Shown here: piece after piece, positions 33,970 through 43,000 of the stretch
Layout: every line of letters begins with the position of its first letter
How positions within the stretch are numbered: position 1 is the first letter of the stretch
From: Coriobacteriia bacterium
GTDB taxonomy: Bacteria; Actinomycetota; Coriobacteriia; Anaerosomatales; Anaerosomataceae
Direction: 5' to 3'
NCBI GenBank assembly: GCA_016938135.1
Contig: JAFGVD010000015.1
Span: 1 to 64,000, forward strand
DNA length: 64,000 nucleotides
The notes under the pieces: generated by a model
Databases searched by the model: none
What the model was told of the DNA's origin: nothing
The model's input: the letters and a program-made list of their open reading frames with translations, nothing else
Translations under genes and position numbers: made by a program

Positions 33970-35738
33970 GATTCGTCCTCCATGAAGCGCCCGTCGATCT
34001 TCCGCGTGCCGGGGAAAAGCGTCTCGTAGTTCACGCGGAACCACAGCAACGCGTTGTAGACGAAATGCCTCCAGTTCACGTTGGCAGGCCAGTTCAGCTC
34101 GGTCTTCTCGCAAACCGTCGATTCATTGAGCTGGTCGAGCTCCTTCTTGTAGTCAGCCAGCATGACCTTACGCTCCTCAGGCTCATGCTTCATGATCGCG
34201 TCGATCCGCGCCATCGCCTTGCGCGCCTCCACGATGCGCTCTTCGGTCTGACGTGCGGTCTTGGCATCCGCGATGCCCACCTCGGCCTTGATCGCGTTGA
34301 AGCCCAGCGCCGCCTCATAGGTGCTGTCGACCATCTCGTCGCGCGTCATGCCGTCGGGCTCGTAATTGAGGATGTGCTTCCACGACGGCTCCAACAGCAG
34401 CTGGCGATGCTCCTCGAGCGTCTTCGCGCGCAGCTTGTAGCCGTAACGGTCAGGATCGTCGAACACCATCGATCCGGGATCGAGGAACGGCGCCATGGGG
34501 CCGATGAATGCCAGTAGACGCTTGTCGTCGTTCACGCGCGCATACAACTCGCGCACCGCGGGAACGGTGTCGCGCACGGACTGTGCGGTCTGCGTAGGGA
34601 TACCGGTCATGAAGTAGAGGTCGAAACGCTTGCAGTTGTGCTTGAGTGCCGCCTCGATGCTGTCTGACAGCGTATCCCACGCATAGGGCTTGCCGAAGGC
34701 CTTGCGTACCGCGTCATCATGGCTCTCGGCGGACACCTCCACGGAGTAATCGTTGAGGTTCTCATCAAGGAACTCGTAGAACGCCTCTTCGGGCGGCGAG
34801 AAGAACTCGAAGCCGATGGGATTCTTGAAGTCGATCTTGCGTAGCCCGCTGATGAACGCCTTGACGTACTCGTCTCCGGCCTGGCGGAAGTCATTGAGCA
34901 CGAACACAGGCCCGGGAATGTGCTTGGCGATATGGCCGATGTCACGCACCAACAACTCAGGGTCGCGGAACGCCACGCTCTTGCGCCCGAAATGATTGCG
35001 GAACGCCACCGCCGAGCCACCGCACGTAGCGCACGTCTTGGAGCAGCCCCGGCATGTCAACGAGGCCGAGACGGGATAGCTCAACCAGCCCTTGAACGGC
35101 AGAGCACTCATCATGTCCCGGTCGCGGATGACCGAGCGCATCGAGAAGGAATAGTCGAGTTTGACGTGATCGAACGTGTCGGGCACGCAGTCGATCGGAT
35201 TGGCCACCACAGAGCCGTCAAGCCCCTTGTAGGTCACGTTGGGGAGGTCAGCCACGCTACCGCCGCGCTTCAGCGCATAGATGAGACGCGTGAAGGGCTC
35301 CTCGGTGGAATCACCGCGAACCACGTAGTCAACCCACGGGTAGCTGACAAGCTCCTCATGGAAGTAGCTGGCTGTCAGACCGCCAAAGACGACCGGCGTG
35401 GTGGGATGGTACTTCTTGCAGAGCCTGGCGATCTCTATGGAACCGTGCGCATGCGGCGCCCAGTGCAAGTCGATGCCGAAGACTGCCGGATCCATCTCCC
35501 GGATGGCCTTCTCGACATCGAAGTTCGGTCGGGAAAGCATGAGCACGGCGAGGTTGACGATACGGACAGTCAGCCCGTGGCGCTCCATGTACTCAGCCAT
35601 GGTGGTGAAGCCGAGGGGGTACATCTCGAAGATCGGGCTCGACGGCACAAGGTCCGAGACCGGACCGTACATGATGGAGTTCTCGCGAAAGTCATACACG
35701 CTAGGTGCATGGAGCAGGACCAGGTCGGCCTTTGACAT
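33966..35738 (-). CDS. B12-binding domain radical SAM protein
   Basis: A 590-aa protein. The N-terminal part (about residues 1-190) resembles a cobalamin-binding Rossmann domain (PLGFTTMAEYMERHGLTVRIVNL, VVFGGLTASYF). The radical SAM core has the 4Fe-4S triad CSKTCATC near residue 245, within a five-Cys CRGCSKTCATCGG segment. The C-terminal part has helical and basic regions. It looks like the uncharacterised B12/radical-SAM families shared with archaea. The substrate is unknown; it overlaps ubiE, so quinone or lipid modification is possible. ATG preceded by AAGGA. Confidence 0.82.
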   Translation of the reverse strand: MSKADLVLLHAPSVYDFRENSIMYGPVSDLVPSSPIFEMYPLGFTTMAEYMERHGLTVRIVNLAVLMLSRPNFDVEKAIREMDPAVFGIDLHWAPHAHGSIEIARLCKKYHPTTPVVFGGLTASYFHEELVSYPWVDYVVRGDSTEEPFTRLIYALKRGGSVADLPNVTYKGLDGSVVANPIDCVPDTFDHVKLDYSFSMRSVIRDRDMMSALPFKGWLSYPVSASLTCRGCSKTCATCGGSAVAFRNHFGRKSVAFRDPELLVRDIGHIAKHIPGPVFVLNDFRQAGDEYVKAFISGLRKIDFKNPIGFEFFSPPEEAFYEFLDENLNDYSVEVSAESHDDAVRKAFGKPYAWDTLSDSIEAALKHNCKRFDLYFMTGIPTQTAQSVRDTVPAVRELYARVNDDKRLLAFIGPMAPFLDPGSMVFDDPDRYGYKLRAKTLEEHRQLLLEPSWKHILNYEPDGMTRDEMVDSTYEAALGFNAIKAEVGIADAKTARQTEERIVEARKAMARIDAIMKHEPEERKVMLADYKKELDQLNESTVCEKTELNWPANVNWRHFVYNALLWFRVNYETLFPGTRKIDGRFMEDES

Positions 35739-35814
35739 ATTCTATGTTCCTTCATGACGCGGCGCGGCCGTCCGGGGGTACGGTCTGCCGAGGCGGTCGT
35801 GTGAAAACCGCCAG

Positions 35815-35823
35815 AGTATATCA
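35815..35823 (-). promoter_or_regulatory. Candidate extended -10 promoter for the radical SAM operon
   Basis: The minus strand reads TGA-TATACT, 77 bases before the radical SAM start. TGTGA overlaps it, and TCACA follows 16 bases later, giving half-sites spaced about two helical turns apart. No -35 was found. Confidence 0.4.
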
Positions 35824-35838
35824 CAGGCAAGTGGACAT

Positions 35839-36495
35839 CTAGCGAGCGCCCACGGCTCCCGGTGACGCAGCGCACTTACACGCCAGCGACTTGATATCGC
35901 AAGGCATGCGTATCTGGCTGATAGACATCCCTTCCGGACGGACGACGCGAACCGCCGGAGTGAGCAGCAGGACGCCCTTCACGCCTGTCTGGCCGAGAAG
36001 ATCCAGCGCGACCTGAACCCACGATGGCGAGCACGCAACTAGCGCGACCTCTATCCCAAGCGCCGGATTCAGATCAGGGAGCTCGGTGATGTGCTGGACC
36101 GTGATGCCGCCAATGACCGTCCCGGCGTCTTCAGGCAGCTCTGAGAAGTAGGCGGCGGGCTTGACGCCATACCTGTCCGGCGGGAAAACGACCTCAAGCG
36201 CGGCAAGCATGGCGGCGCTTCCGATCTTGACGATGGGGTACTCCTCGGAAAGACCAAGGAAGCGCGTGAACTCCTTGAACAGGACCTCCGGCTCATACCC
36301 TGCACCCGGCCTGCCGATGTCGCCCACAAAGGAGATATCGCGACGGACGGTCTCCTCTTTGATGTCGAGCTCCTCGGCGATGGCACGCGACGTGATACGT
36401 GCAGGAGCGCCAACACGGATCAGCTCACTAAGGTAGCAGTGATACAGAGAAAGACGGTACAGGGTGGCATCCGGAGCGGTGCGAGTATCAGACAT
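35839..36495 (-). CDS. Divergent Rex-like redox regulator
   Basis: A 218-aa protein from the ATG at 36495 after GGAGGCTTC. The N-terminal winged helix is Rex-like (LYRLSLYHCYLSELIRVG, ITSRAIAEELDIKEETVRRDISFVGDIGRPGAGYE). The second domain follows the Rex layout, but the NAD(H) loop that reads GYGRLGGAL in the canonical Rex of this window is here IGSAAMLAAL. It also has a C-terminal CDIKSLACKC cluster that Rex lacks. I infer a DNA-binding regulator with altered ligand sensing. A promoter and inverted repeat lie just upstream, which could allow self-control. Confidence 0.82.
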   Translation of the reverse strand: MSDTRTAPDATLYRLSLYHCYLSELIRVGAPARITSRAIAEELDIKEETVRRDISFVGDIGRPGAGYEPEVLFKEFTRFLGLSEEYPIVKIGSAAMLAALEVVFPPDRYGVKPAAYFSELPEDAGTVIGGITVQHITELPDLNPALGIEVALVACSPSWVQVALDLLGQTGVKGVLLLTPAVRVVRPEGMSISQIRMPCDIKSLACKCAASPGAVGAR

Positions 36496-36528
36496 GAAGC
36501 CTCCACGGCACGGTGTTCTACTCGCTTG

Positions 36529-36557
36529 AGTATAGCCGTTAATCGAGAGCTTGGTAA
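36529..36557 (-). promoter_or_regulatory. Candidate promoter for the Rex-like gene
   Basis: On the minus strand TTACCA (36552-36557) and TATACT (36529-36534) are 17 bases apart. The hexamers match consensus at 4/6 and 5/6. The transcript would begin about 27 bases before the ATG. Confidence 0.5.
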
Positions 36558-36573
36558 CGAACTTTTCGGTTCG
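36558..36573. promoter_or_regulatory. Inverted repeat CGAAC-N6-GTTCG next to the -35
   Basis: A 5-bp inverted repeat with a 6-base spacer abuts the -35 of the Rex-like gene. The surrounding TGGT and ACCA also match as inverted copies with a 2-base offset. This is a plausible operator for autoregulation, inferred from position only. Confidence 0.3.
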
Positions 36574-36574
36574 A

Positions 36575-36595
36575 CCAGGGGTTTTGCACCCATGG
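36575..36595 (-). terminator. Small hairpin after the lipoprotein operon
   Basis: CCAtGGGT-GCAAA-ACCCcTGG forms a seven-pair stem with one mismatch, 15 bases past the end of the lipoprotein gene. It has no T-run, so a weak or non-terminating structure is possible. Confidence 0.25.
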
Positions 36596-36609
36596 AGTCA
36601 CGCGATCCG

Positions 36610-37071
36610 CTAATTTCCACCGATTTCCAGAGGCTCTGGCCTATCTTCGCTCACATCCCGGGCGTCCAGGACGAACCACTTGTCGCCCTCTGCACCCATG
36701 GTGAAAAGCGTCGCCGCGGGCCACCCGGAAAAAGCGTCATCCGCTACCCATATGACCACGACATCGGTGCTTTCGGTCGTCTCGGAGGACACGTAGATCG
36801 AGTCCCAGGATGGCACCGCGGGCTCACCGCTCTCCCCCGCCGAGTCCGCAAGCTCGGTTGCCAGGGCTGACTCCGAGAAGAAAGGCGCGTACGCGGCTGC
36901 GTCGGAGCTTCCCGCGCGCCTCAGATCGAGGAGTTCTGTAAGAGCGACCACCGCACGGTGGTCGTCAGCGACAGGCTCATCCGGTGAGGACGCCTGCGAG
37001 CAACCCGCAAGCGAAAGCCCTGCTACCGTGAGCAGCGCGATAACCGTGCAATGAACGCGGCAGATCCTCAT
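36610..37071 (-). CDS. Predicted lipoprotein, last gene of the cytochrome maturation operon
   Basis: A 153-aa protein from the ATG at 37071, which overlaps the upstream stop as ATGA. The signal peptide ends in a lipobox, LSLAGC. The mature part (DDHRAVVALTELLDLRRAGSSDAAAYAPFF, then VVVIWVADDAF and GDKWFVLDARDV) is an alpha/beta domain like the NTF2-like or DUF4878-type small lipoproteins. The lipoprotein gene at 37930 two places upstream has a comparable layout. Function unknown. Confidence 0.75.
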   Translation of the reverse strand: MRICRVHCTVIALLTVAGLSLAGCSQASSPDEPVADDHRAVVALTELLDLRRAGSSDAAAYAPFFSESALATELADSAGESGEPAVPSWDSIYVSSETTESTDVVVIWVADDAFSGWPAATLFTMGAEGDKWFVLDARDVSEDRPEPLEIGGN

Positions 37072-37439
37072 GACGGCCGTTCGCCCCACGCACCGAGCCG
37101 TAGCGATATCCTCCGCCATATGACAGCCCCGACGGCTACCCCGCCAAACATCAGGACGTGCTTGATGATCAGCGCCGGAACGATGCCCTTCACTACCGCA
37201 GGGTCCCATTCGTACTGCGAGAAGAAGATCGTGCGTGGTATTCCCCCGATGATGATCCACGCCAGTGAGATCCAGGCGAGCTTCACCAGCCGGGGATATG
37301 CGGCTTCAAGCAGCGAACCCGCGACTCCGTCGCGCGTAACCGCACGGTCGAGCGCCCACAACACCACTGCGCTTGTCACCAGTACTGCCGAGGCGACATC
37401 GTGCAGGTAGTTGTTGATGATGATGACCACAGACATCAT
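37068..37439 (-). CDS. Small membrane protein in the ccs operon
   Basis: A 123-aa protein with about four hydrophobic segments (YLHDVASAVLVTSAVVLWAL, LAWISLAWIIIGGIP, GIVPALIIKHVLMFGGVAVGAVI). His residues at YLHD and IKHV could bind haem. It overlaps genes on both sides by ATGA. It may assist cytochrome c assembly or be a small membrane cytochrome b, but this is inference from context. Confidence 0.7.
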   Translation of the reverse strand: MMSVVIIINNYLHDVASAVLVTSAVVLWALDRAVTRDGVAGSLLEAAYPRLVKLAWISLAWIIIGGIPRTIFFSQYEWDPAVVKGIVPALIIKHVLMFGGVAVGAVIWRRISLRLGAWGERPS

Positions 37440-37930
37440 GGGGTGGGACTCGTCTCTTCGCCGGAGTCAGTTTCATCGAGTGATGTCACGGCGTTGACCA
37501 TCCATTGCCCCTCTTGGAGGAGGAGGTCGTAGCGCAGACGGTACTCGATGCCGGTCTCACTCGCCACCGTCTCACTCGTGTCGAGACTCTCATGGACGTA
37601 GTCCCAGAGTTCGAATGTCGTCACGCTTGCGGTCTCCGGCTCGGGAAATGTGACCTCACCGAACTCGATAGACTTGAGCTCAGCGATCATCCGCACGCGG
37701 CTCTCGCCAAGTGCCGCCATCTGATAGAACTCGGTTAATGCCTGGTCCTCGGTGGCGACAGTGTTGAGTAGATTCATGTCCTGCTGCGCATAGGCCTGGG
37801 CAAGCGCCGTGTTGTATGCGCGCACTACATCCCTCACCTGCAATGCGGCGTCAACCTCCTCGGCACCCGTGCATCCGCCTGCAAACAACGCGACAGCCAG
37901 GACCGCTATGAGAATCCCAAGCCGCCTCAC
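37436..37930 (-). CDS. Predicted lipoprotein coupled to ccsB
   Basis: A 164-aa protein from the GTG at 37930, which overlaps the ccsB stop as GTGA. The signal peptide ends with the lipobox FAGGC. The mature part (VRDVVRAYNTALAQAYAQQDMNLLNTVATEDQ, then ASVTTFELWDYVHESL, IEYRLRYDLLLQEGQWMVNAV) has the helix-sheet pattern of an NTF2-like fold, often called SnoaL- or ARC6/IMS-like. It may act outside the membrane in apocytochrome or haem handling, given the operon. Confidence 0.75.
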   Translation of the reverse strand: MRRLGILIAVLAVALFAGGCTGAEEVDAALQVRDVVRAYNTALAQAYAQQDMNLLNTVATEDQALTEFYQMAALGESRVRMIAELKSIEFGEVTFPEPETASVTTFELWDYVHESLDTSETVASETGIEYRLRYDLLLQEGQWMVNAVTSLDETDSGEETSPTP

Positions 37931-38757
37931 TGGAAATACACCGCATGGAGCGAATCGGACAAAATCGACGTGCCGAATAGCGAGAACAGAGCCAAAGCGA
38001 CACAGACGATCAGCAGCAGCGCCGCTCGTTTGCCCTCCCATGCGTAGAAACGCCGCACGTGAAGATAGATGCCGAACGCCAACCAGGTGACCAGCGACCA
38101 TGTCTCCACCGGGTCCCAGCCCCAGAAGCGACCCCATGAGTAGTACGCCCATATCGAGCCTGTAAGCATGCCGATCCCCCAGAACGCGAACGCGAGCCCG
38201 CCGAACCGGTACGAGATATCGTCAAGGCTCTCCAAGCTCTGGAATCGACCCGTTGCCTCCAACTCAAGGTCTTTGCCGCGCAAGATCAGAGCGGCACTGG
38301 ATAGCGCGATGACCGCAGTGGCAAAAGCGAGGACATAGAAACAGACATGGATGACCAGCCATATACCGCTGAATGTTGGCGGCAGGTTGTGCACCTCGGC
38401 ACCCGTGTAGAGGCCAAGCGCCATCATCAGGAACACAACGGGGTAGACGATCATGCCCAACACCTGCAGACGATCTCGCCGGTAGACGATGAGAGCGAAC
38501 ATAACGGCGGTCACGAACGCATAAGCGGACAGCATCTCGTACTTGGTCACATACGGCCCATGGCCTGACCCTGCCCAACGCGCACCCAACGCCAGAGCGT
38601 GAACGCCGATCGCGAGCGGAACCACGTTACCGGCCCACCTGACAAGCCCTGGTCTACGCAGGAAGCGACCGCCGATCAACATCATGGCAGCCAGGGCATA
38701 CAGCACTATGGCCACGACATGCACGCGTGTCTCAGCCTGCAGAAGAAACGCGCTCAT
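37927..38757 (-). CDS. ccsB: Cytochrome c maturation protein CcsB/CcsA (ResC-like)
   Basis: Haem-handling membrane protein of the System II cytochrome c synthase, 276 aa with eight or so helices. The WWD haem-binding motif reads WGRFWGWDPVETWSLVTWL near residue 205. Flanking histidines lie in VIHVCFYVLAFA and GIYLHVRRFY. It overlaps resB upstream (ATGA) and the lipoprotein downstream (GTGA). Confidence 0.95.
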   Translation of the reverse strand: MSAFLLQAETRVHVVAIVLYALAAMMLIGGRFLRRPGLVRWAGNVVPLAIGVHALALGARWAGSGHGPYVTKYEMLSAYAFVTAVMFALIVYRRDRLQVLGMIVYPVVFLMMALGLYTGAEVHNLPPTFSGIWLVIHVCFYVLAFATAVIALSSAALILRGKDLELEATGRFQSLESLDDISYRFGGLAFAFWGIGMLTGSIWAYYSWGRFWGWDPVETWSLVTWLAFGIYLHVRRFYAWEGKRAALLLIVCVALALFSLFGTSILSDSLHAVYFQ

Positions 38758-40079
38758 GAGCTGCCCTCTTCATCTGAACCGAACAATGCGTCCCTCTCCT
38801 GATCAACCGAACGGGCGAACCTGTAGGCGTTCCAGCGAGCCCATGTCTGTCCGTTTTCATCGGTGCGAAGCCGGACCTCTCGCGGTACTCCAACATAGAG
38901 TGCCGTCGCGCCGAGAAACACCAGGGCGAAACCGGCGAACAGGGGGATGACACTCCATTCACGGGCGAGAACGAACGTCGCCCAACGTCGCCTTCCGTCA
39001 AGTCGCACTGTAACATCATCAAGAGAGACCGTGTCGGTCGTCATAGTCGACTGAGCCACAACCTCGCCATCAAGCTCACGACGAAGCACGAACTCGGGCT
39101 CGTCGCTCATCGACTGAGTTCCCGGATCTTCCACACACTTCAAACGCAAGACACTCCCGTCTTGCAGCGGTATGTCCATGTAGGTGGGATTCCCGACACC
39201 TAGCGGTTGCGACAAATCGGCGCGCTGCATCAACTCCGTACCATCCGGAAAGGCCACAGTCAGGAAGTACGAGTAGCCGAACCTCTGGTCCTGGTATATC
39301 CTCACGCCCCTTACGACACGCGAGCCGTTAATGGAGACCGTCAGCTGCTCCTGTTGAGCTGAGTCGCCCAACAAGATGACAGTCTCCAGCTGACGTACGC
39401 TCCCGTCATCCCAGAACCGCGGCGTCACCGACGCCAACTCCAGAGGCTCTTCAAGACTTAGAGGACTTGCCAGTACTCCATAATCCTGCGCCACGACTTG
39501 GGTGGTCGCGTCAAGGCTTTCGCCTTCCACAAGAACGACCATGCTTCGCGCTGTGGTCAGGATGGTAAGCACTGCGAACGCAAGTGCGATGAGCATACCT
39601 AGATGGAGCAGTGACGCGCCCCATAGATTCCATGGGTTCTTCAGGAACCTCGATTCGTCGCCGATCCGACCCGCAGCCCAGTAACGAAGCGCGGCCATCG
39701 ACTCTTCAAGACCGGGTCGGTCACCGACAACATGCCAACCCGAAAGCCCGGACCACGTCCGCGGTCGAAACGTGCGGCGATAGTCTCGTCTCAACATATT
39801 AAGCGTCGCGAGACCCAGGGTCAGCCAGCACAGCGCCAGCAGGAACGCGAATCCCCAGGTAGAAACCACGTGATCAAGTCCGGCTGCCTTGAGTGCGTCC
39901 ACAAGGAAAGGAGCCTTGGCCTGTAGCGCATCAAGACCATCCGGACTGGTCACACGTTGCGGGACAAGCGCGGCCAGAAGTACGGCTATCCCTAGGCCGG
40001 AAATCAGCAGCAGAACCGTTCTACGAGATAGCATGACTCGCTTCAGTTGACGACCCAGCGTTCGTGGCATACGAGTCAC
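38754..40079 (-). CDS. resB: Cytochrome c biogenesis protein ResB
   Basis: Partner of CcsB/ResC in System II, which attaches haem to apocytochromes outside the membrane. It is 441 aa from the GTG at 40079, with GGTGATG upstream; the ATG at 40070 is an alternative, and the track start at 40121 lies inside the cytochrome gene. Helices are at RTVLLLISGLGIAVLLAALVP, WGFAFLLALCWLTLGLATL, ASLLHLGMLIALAFAVLTIL and a C-terminal VIPLFAGFALVFLGATALYVG. The large extracytoplasmic loop lies before the last helix. Placed directly after a 19-haem cytochrome gene. Confidence 0.93.
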   Translation of the reverse strand: MTRMPRTLGRQLKRVMLSRRTVLLLISGLGIAVLLAALVPQRVTSPDGLDALQAKAPFLVDALKAAGLDHVVSTWGFAFLLALCWLTLGLATLNMLRRDYRRTFRPRTWSGLSGWHVVGDRPGLEESMAALRYWAAGRIGDESRFLKNPWNLWGASLLHLGMLIALAFAVLTILTTARSMVVLVEGESLDATTQVVAQDYGVLASPLSLEEPLELASVTPRFWDDGSVRQLETVILLGDSAQQEQLTVSINGSRVVRGVRIYQDQRFGYSYFLTVAFPDGTELMQRADLSQPLGVGNPTYMDIPLQDGSVLRLKCVEDPGTQSMSDEPEFVLRRELDGEVVAQSTMTTDTVSLDDVTVRLDGRRRWATFVLAREWSVIPLFAGFALVFLGATALYVGVPREVRLRTDENGQTWARWNAYRFARSVDQERDALFGSDEEGSS

Positions 40080-40089
40080 TGGCGCATCA

Positions 40090-43000
40090 TCACCAGCCTG
40101 TATCGGTCCCGTCGTACACAACGTGCGAGCCGCACCCGCTCGCAGTGGTGACGGTGCAGTTGTTCTTGGTCATGAACGTGTAGCTCACTGAATAATTGCT
40201 GACGTACACGGTGGTCTTGTCTCCCAGATAAGCGTATCTGCTGGGCATGGTGCCATTCGCATCAGCAATCAGGCGCCCGAGCTTGCTTCCGTGCGGCACG
40301 ATAGTGTGACAACGATAGCAGGCAGCAGATGCGTGCGCACCGGTCGACGCAGTGTGCGCTCTGTTATCTGAAAATCCATTGTGGCAGTTGTCACAGAGGA
40401 GGCCCGTCTGTGTACCGGCGGCGAGCCCGTTGATCGTGTATGGGGTACCTGTCGAAGTAAAAGGCCAATAACCCTTGAGCATGTGCGGCAAAGACGAACC
40501 GTGCGGCCCAACAGCAGCCGAATCCGTACTACGCGGTCCATGGCAATCAGAACAGTACATCGTCTGAGTCCCCACAGCCTTCCAACCGGTATCCATCCAG
40601 TCTGCGTTGAGCGCCTTCGTGGAGCCAAGAGGCGCAACCACGGGATGATACGAAGCATTGTTCGGGTTGAAGTCCAGCGCAACGTTAGTCCACAGGTTGG
40701 CGCCTGTCCCACCCCACGATGTGACATTCGTATTAGCACCCGAGTGGCACTTGAAGCAGATCTGGTACTCAGCGTACTTCGAGCTTGCGGTCGTCGTCTT
40801 GGTGTAGCCGGTGGGAGCTGTCCAGTTGGCACCCGGCGAGTACGTAGGCTCCTGACCCCATGCGCCCCAAAGCGGCGAACCGCTCGCGATAGTACTGGTA
40901 CCCGTGGTATGGATCGTCGAGCCTGAGACGCCATTTCCCGTGGCGTGCGCATCGTGGCAGTCCTCGCACTCGACGTGTTTGTTCGCGCTTATCTCCGCCT
41001 GTGTCTCGTCCGACTCATGGACGCCCGAGTACGTGCCGACTCCATGCTTCTTGATGGACCAGGGAGAAGTCGTGTTGGCGTACGACGAACCAAAGAGCAG
41101 CGAGACGCTCTGCGACCTCGCACTCATAGTCTTAACGCCGTAGCCGTCGCTCAGCGTAGAACCCGTGTGACAGGCGAAGCACAGGTTCTCCTCGGTGGGC
41201 GAACCGGTTGCCCCAAGTGCTGCCGCTATCCTGCTCTCGGCTGACGTGTGCGTCCCTATCTTGTAGGTGCCGGTCTGGAACCACGCGCTGGTCCCGGCGC
41301 TGTCGGTGTGACACTTAGTGCAGTTGGCCTGGAAGGCCGAGCCATCGTCATAGCCCACCTTGGCTACGCTGTTAACAGCGTAGTCGTGCGCCTTGCCTGC
41401 ATATGTGCTGCCGCTGATCACAGGAGTGGCCTCTGAGCCGCCGACCTTCTGCTGCGTGCTCTTGGTCTGCGCCACATCGTGACAACTCACACAGATACCG
41501 TACGGAGCCGACGACGAGTAATCGGTGCTCGCTGCCGTGCCGGTGTTGTCGTCGATGCTGGTACGCAGGTTAGTGCTCTTGTCAGTGAAGTAGTTGTGAT
41601 CGGTGTGGCAGCTCACGCAGGCGAGCTTATTGTCAGAAATCGGGTACGTGGCGGTCGCTCCGGGAGCCATGTCCGACCCACGCACATCATCCGTGTCCAT
41701 AGCATGATGATACGTGTCCGTGGATGAATCCATGACGCTATACGCTGAGTGGCACAGATAGCAGTCCATACCACCGGGAGAGACGCCACTGCCGGGATTG
41801 TGAACGTTGATGCCGCTGTCTGCGGTCATCGTACCGTGACACGTAAGACAAGATGCCGAGTCATCACGATAGTGCCCGCTCAGCTCCGGGACCTTGAGTC
41901 CTACGACCCCAGACCTGACTGTGCGGTCTATGCCCTCTATCTCTGCTCCCGCCGAGACAACCGCATACGCGCTACCATTCCAACCGTAGGCGTCTGTATT
42001 CCCCGACGAAGACCCGCACGTCGTGTGGCAGGTGAAGCAGAACTCGCGAACGCCCAACGCATCGGTCAGGTCGAGTTCCCCGTTCGAATCACCGACTGCG
42101 ATCGTGGTATCGGCGCTCGTCTGAGTGATGACCAGCAGCCCGTTGGGAGTGGCGGAACCATGGGGGTTATGGCAGTCGTAGCACGGAAGCGCCGACTCAG
42201 CTGGCAGCGTGCCTGTATCGCTCTCGATCTTGTGGCCAAAGCGAGTGCTCGTCGTCTGAGTGGCTCCCCCGCCCGCCGTCGACGGATAGTACTGCTTGAT
42301 GTTGTAGCCCGTCGTCGTTCCATCGTGGCAATCGAAACACAGTGTGAAGTCAGTGGTCGTGAAAGTGGAGACAAGGCCGTCGTAGTCGTTGTCAGCACGA
42401 TGCGAAACGTGACAGTAGAGGCAGTCCCCCTCCACGCGCGCCGGATCGGCTGCTGATGCCGGGATCGTCGCGTGCGGGTTGTTTGCGTCACTCAGGTACC
42501 CCGGGAACGTGCCCACCACGGGATAGCCTGTGGCGTCCCTGGTGGGAGACGTCACGTCGTACGTCTCCGTACCCGAGTACCAATCATTCGTGCCGTTGTG
42601 ACATGCTAGACACCAGTCGTTTCCGACGCTCGCCACGGCAACGCCGTTGACGGTCTGCGCAGGCAACATCGTTCGCGTGGCTGGATCGAGGTGTGGGGAG
42701 TGGCAATTAGTGCATACGTCAGTGAGGTCCCCATCAGTGGCCGCCTCTTCGACCGAATGCCCACTCGGCATGGCGGCATCGAAAGAGTTCTCACCAGACT
42801 CCACGTTCTTCTCGGCAAGGGTGCCGTCATGGCATGTCAGGCACACGGATGTCTGACCCGGCGTACTACCTGTCTGTCGCATCAAGATACCCGCGTCAGC
42901 GGCTTCGTGGACCGAATGGCACATCTTACAGAGCGCCGTCCCTGTCGTATACGTCCCGTGCGGCGATGGCGGCTCCCATGCTGCTGACACCGGACCCGCG

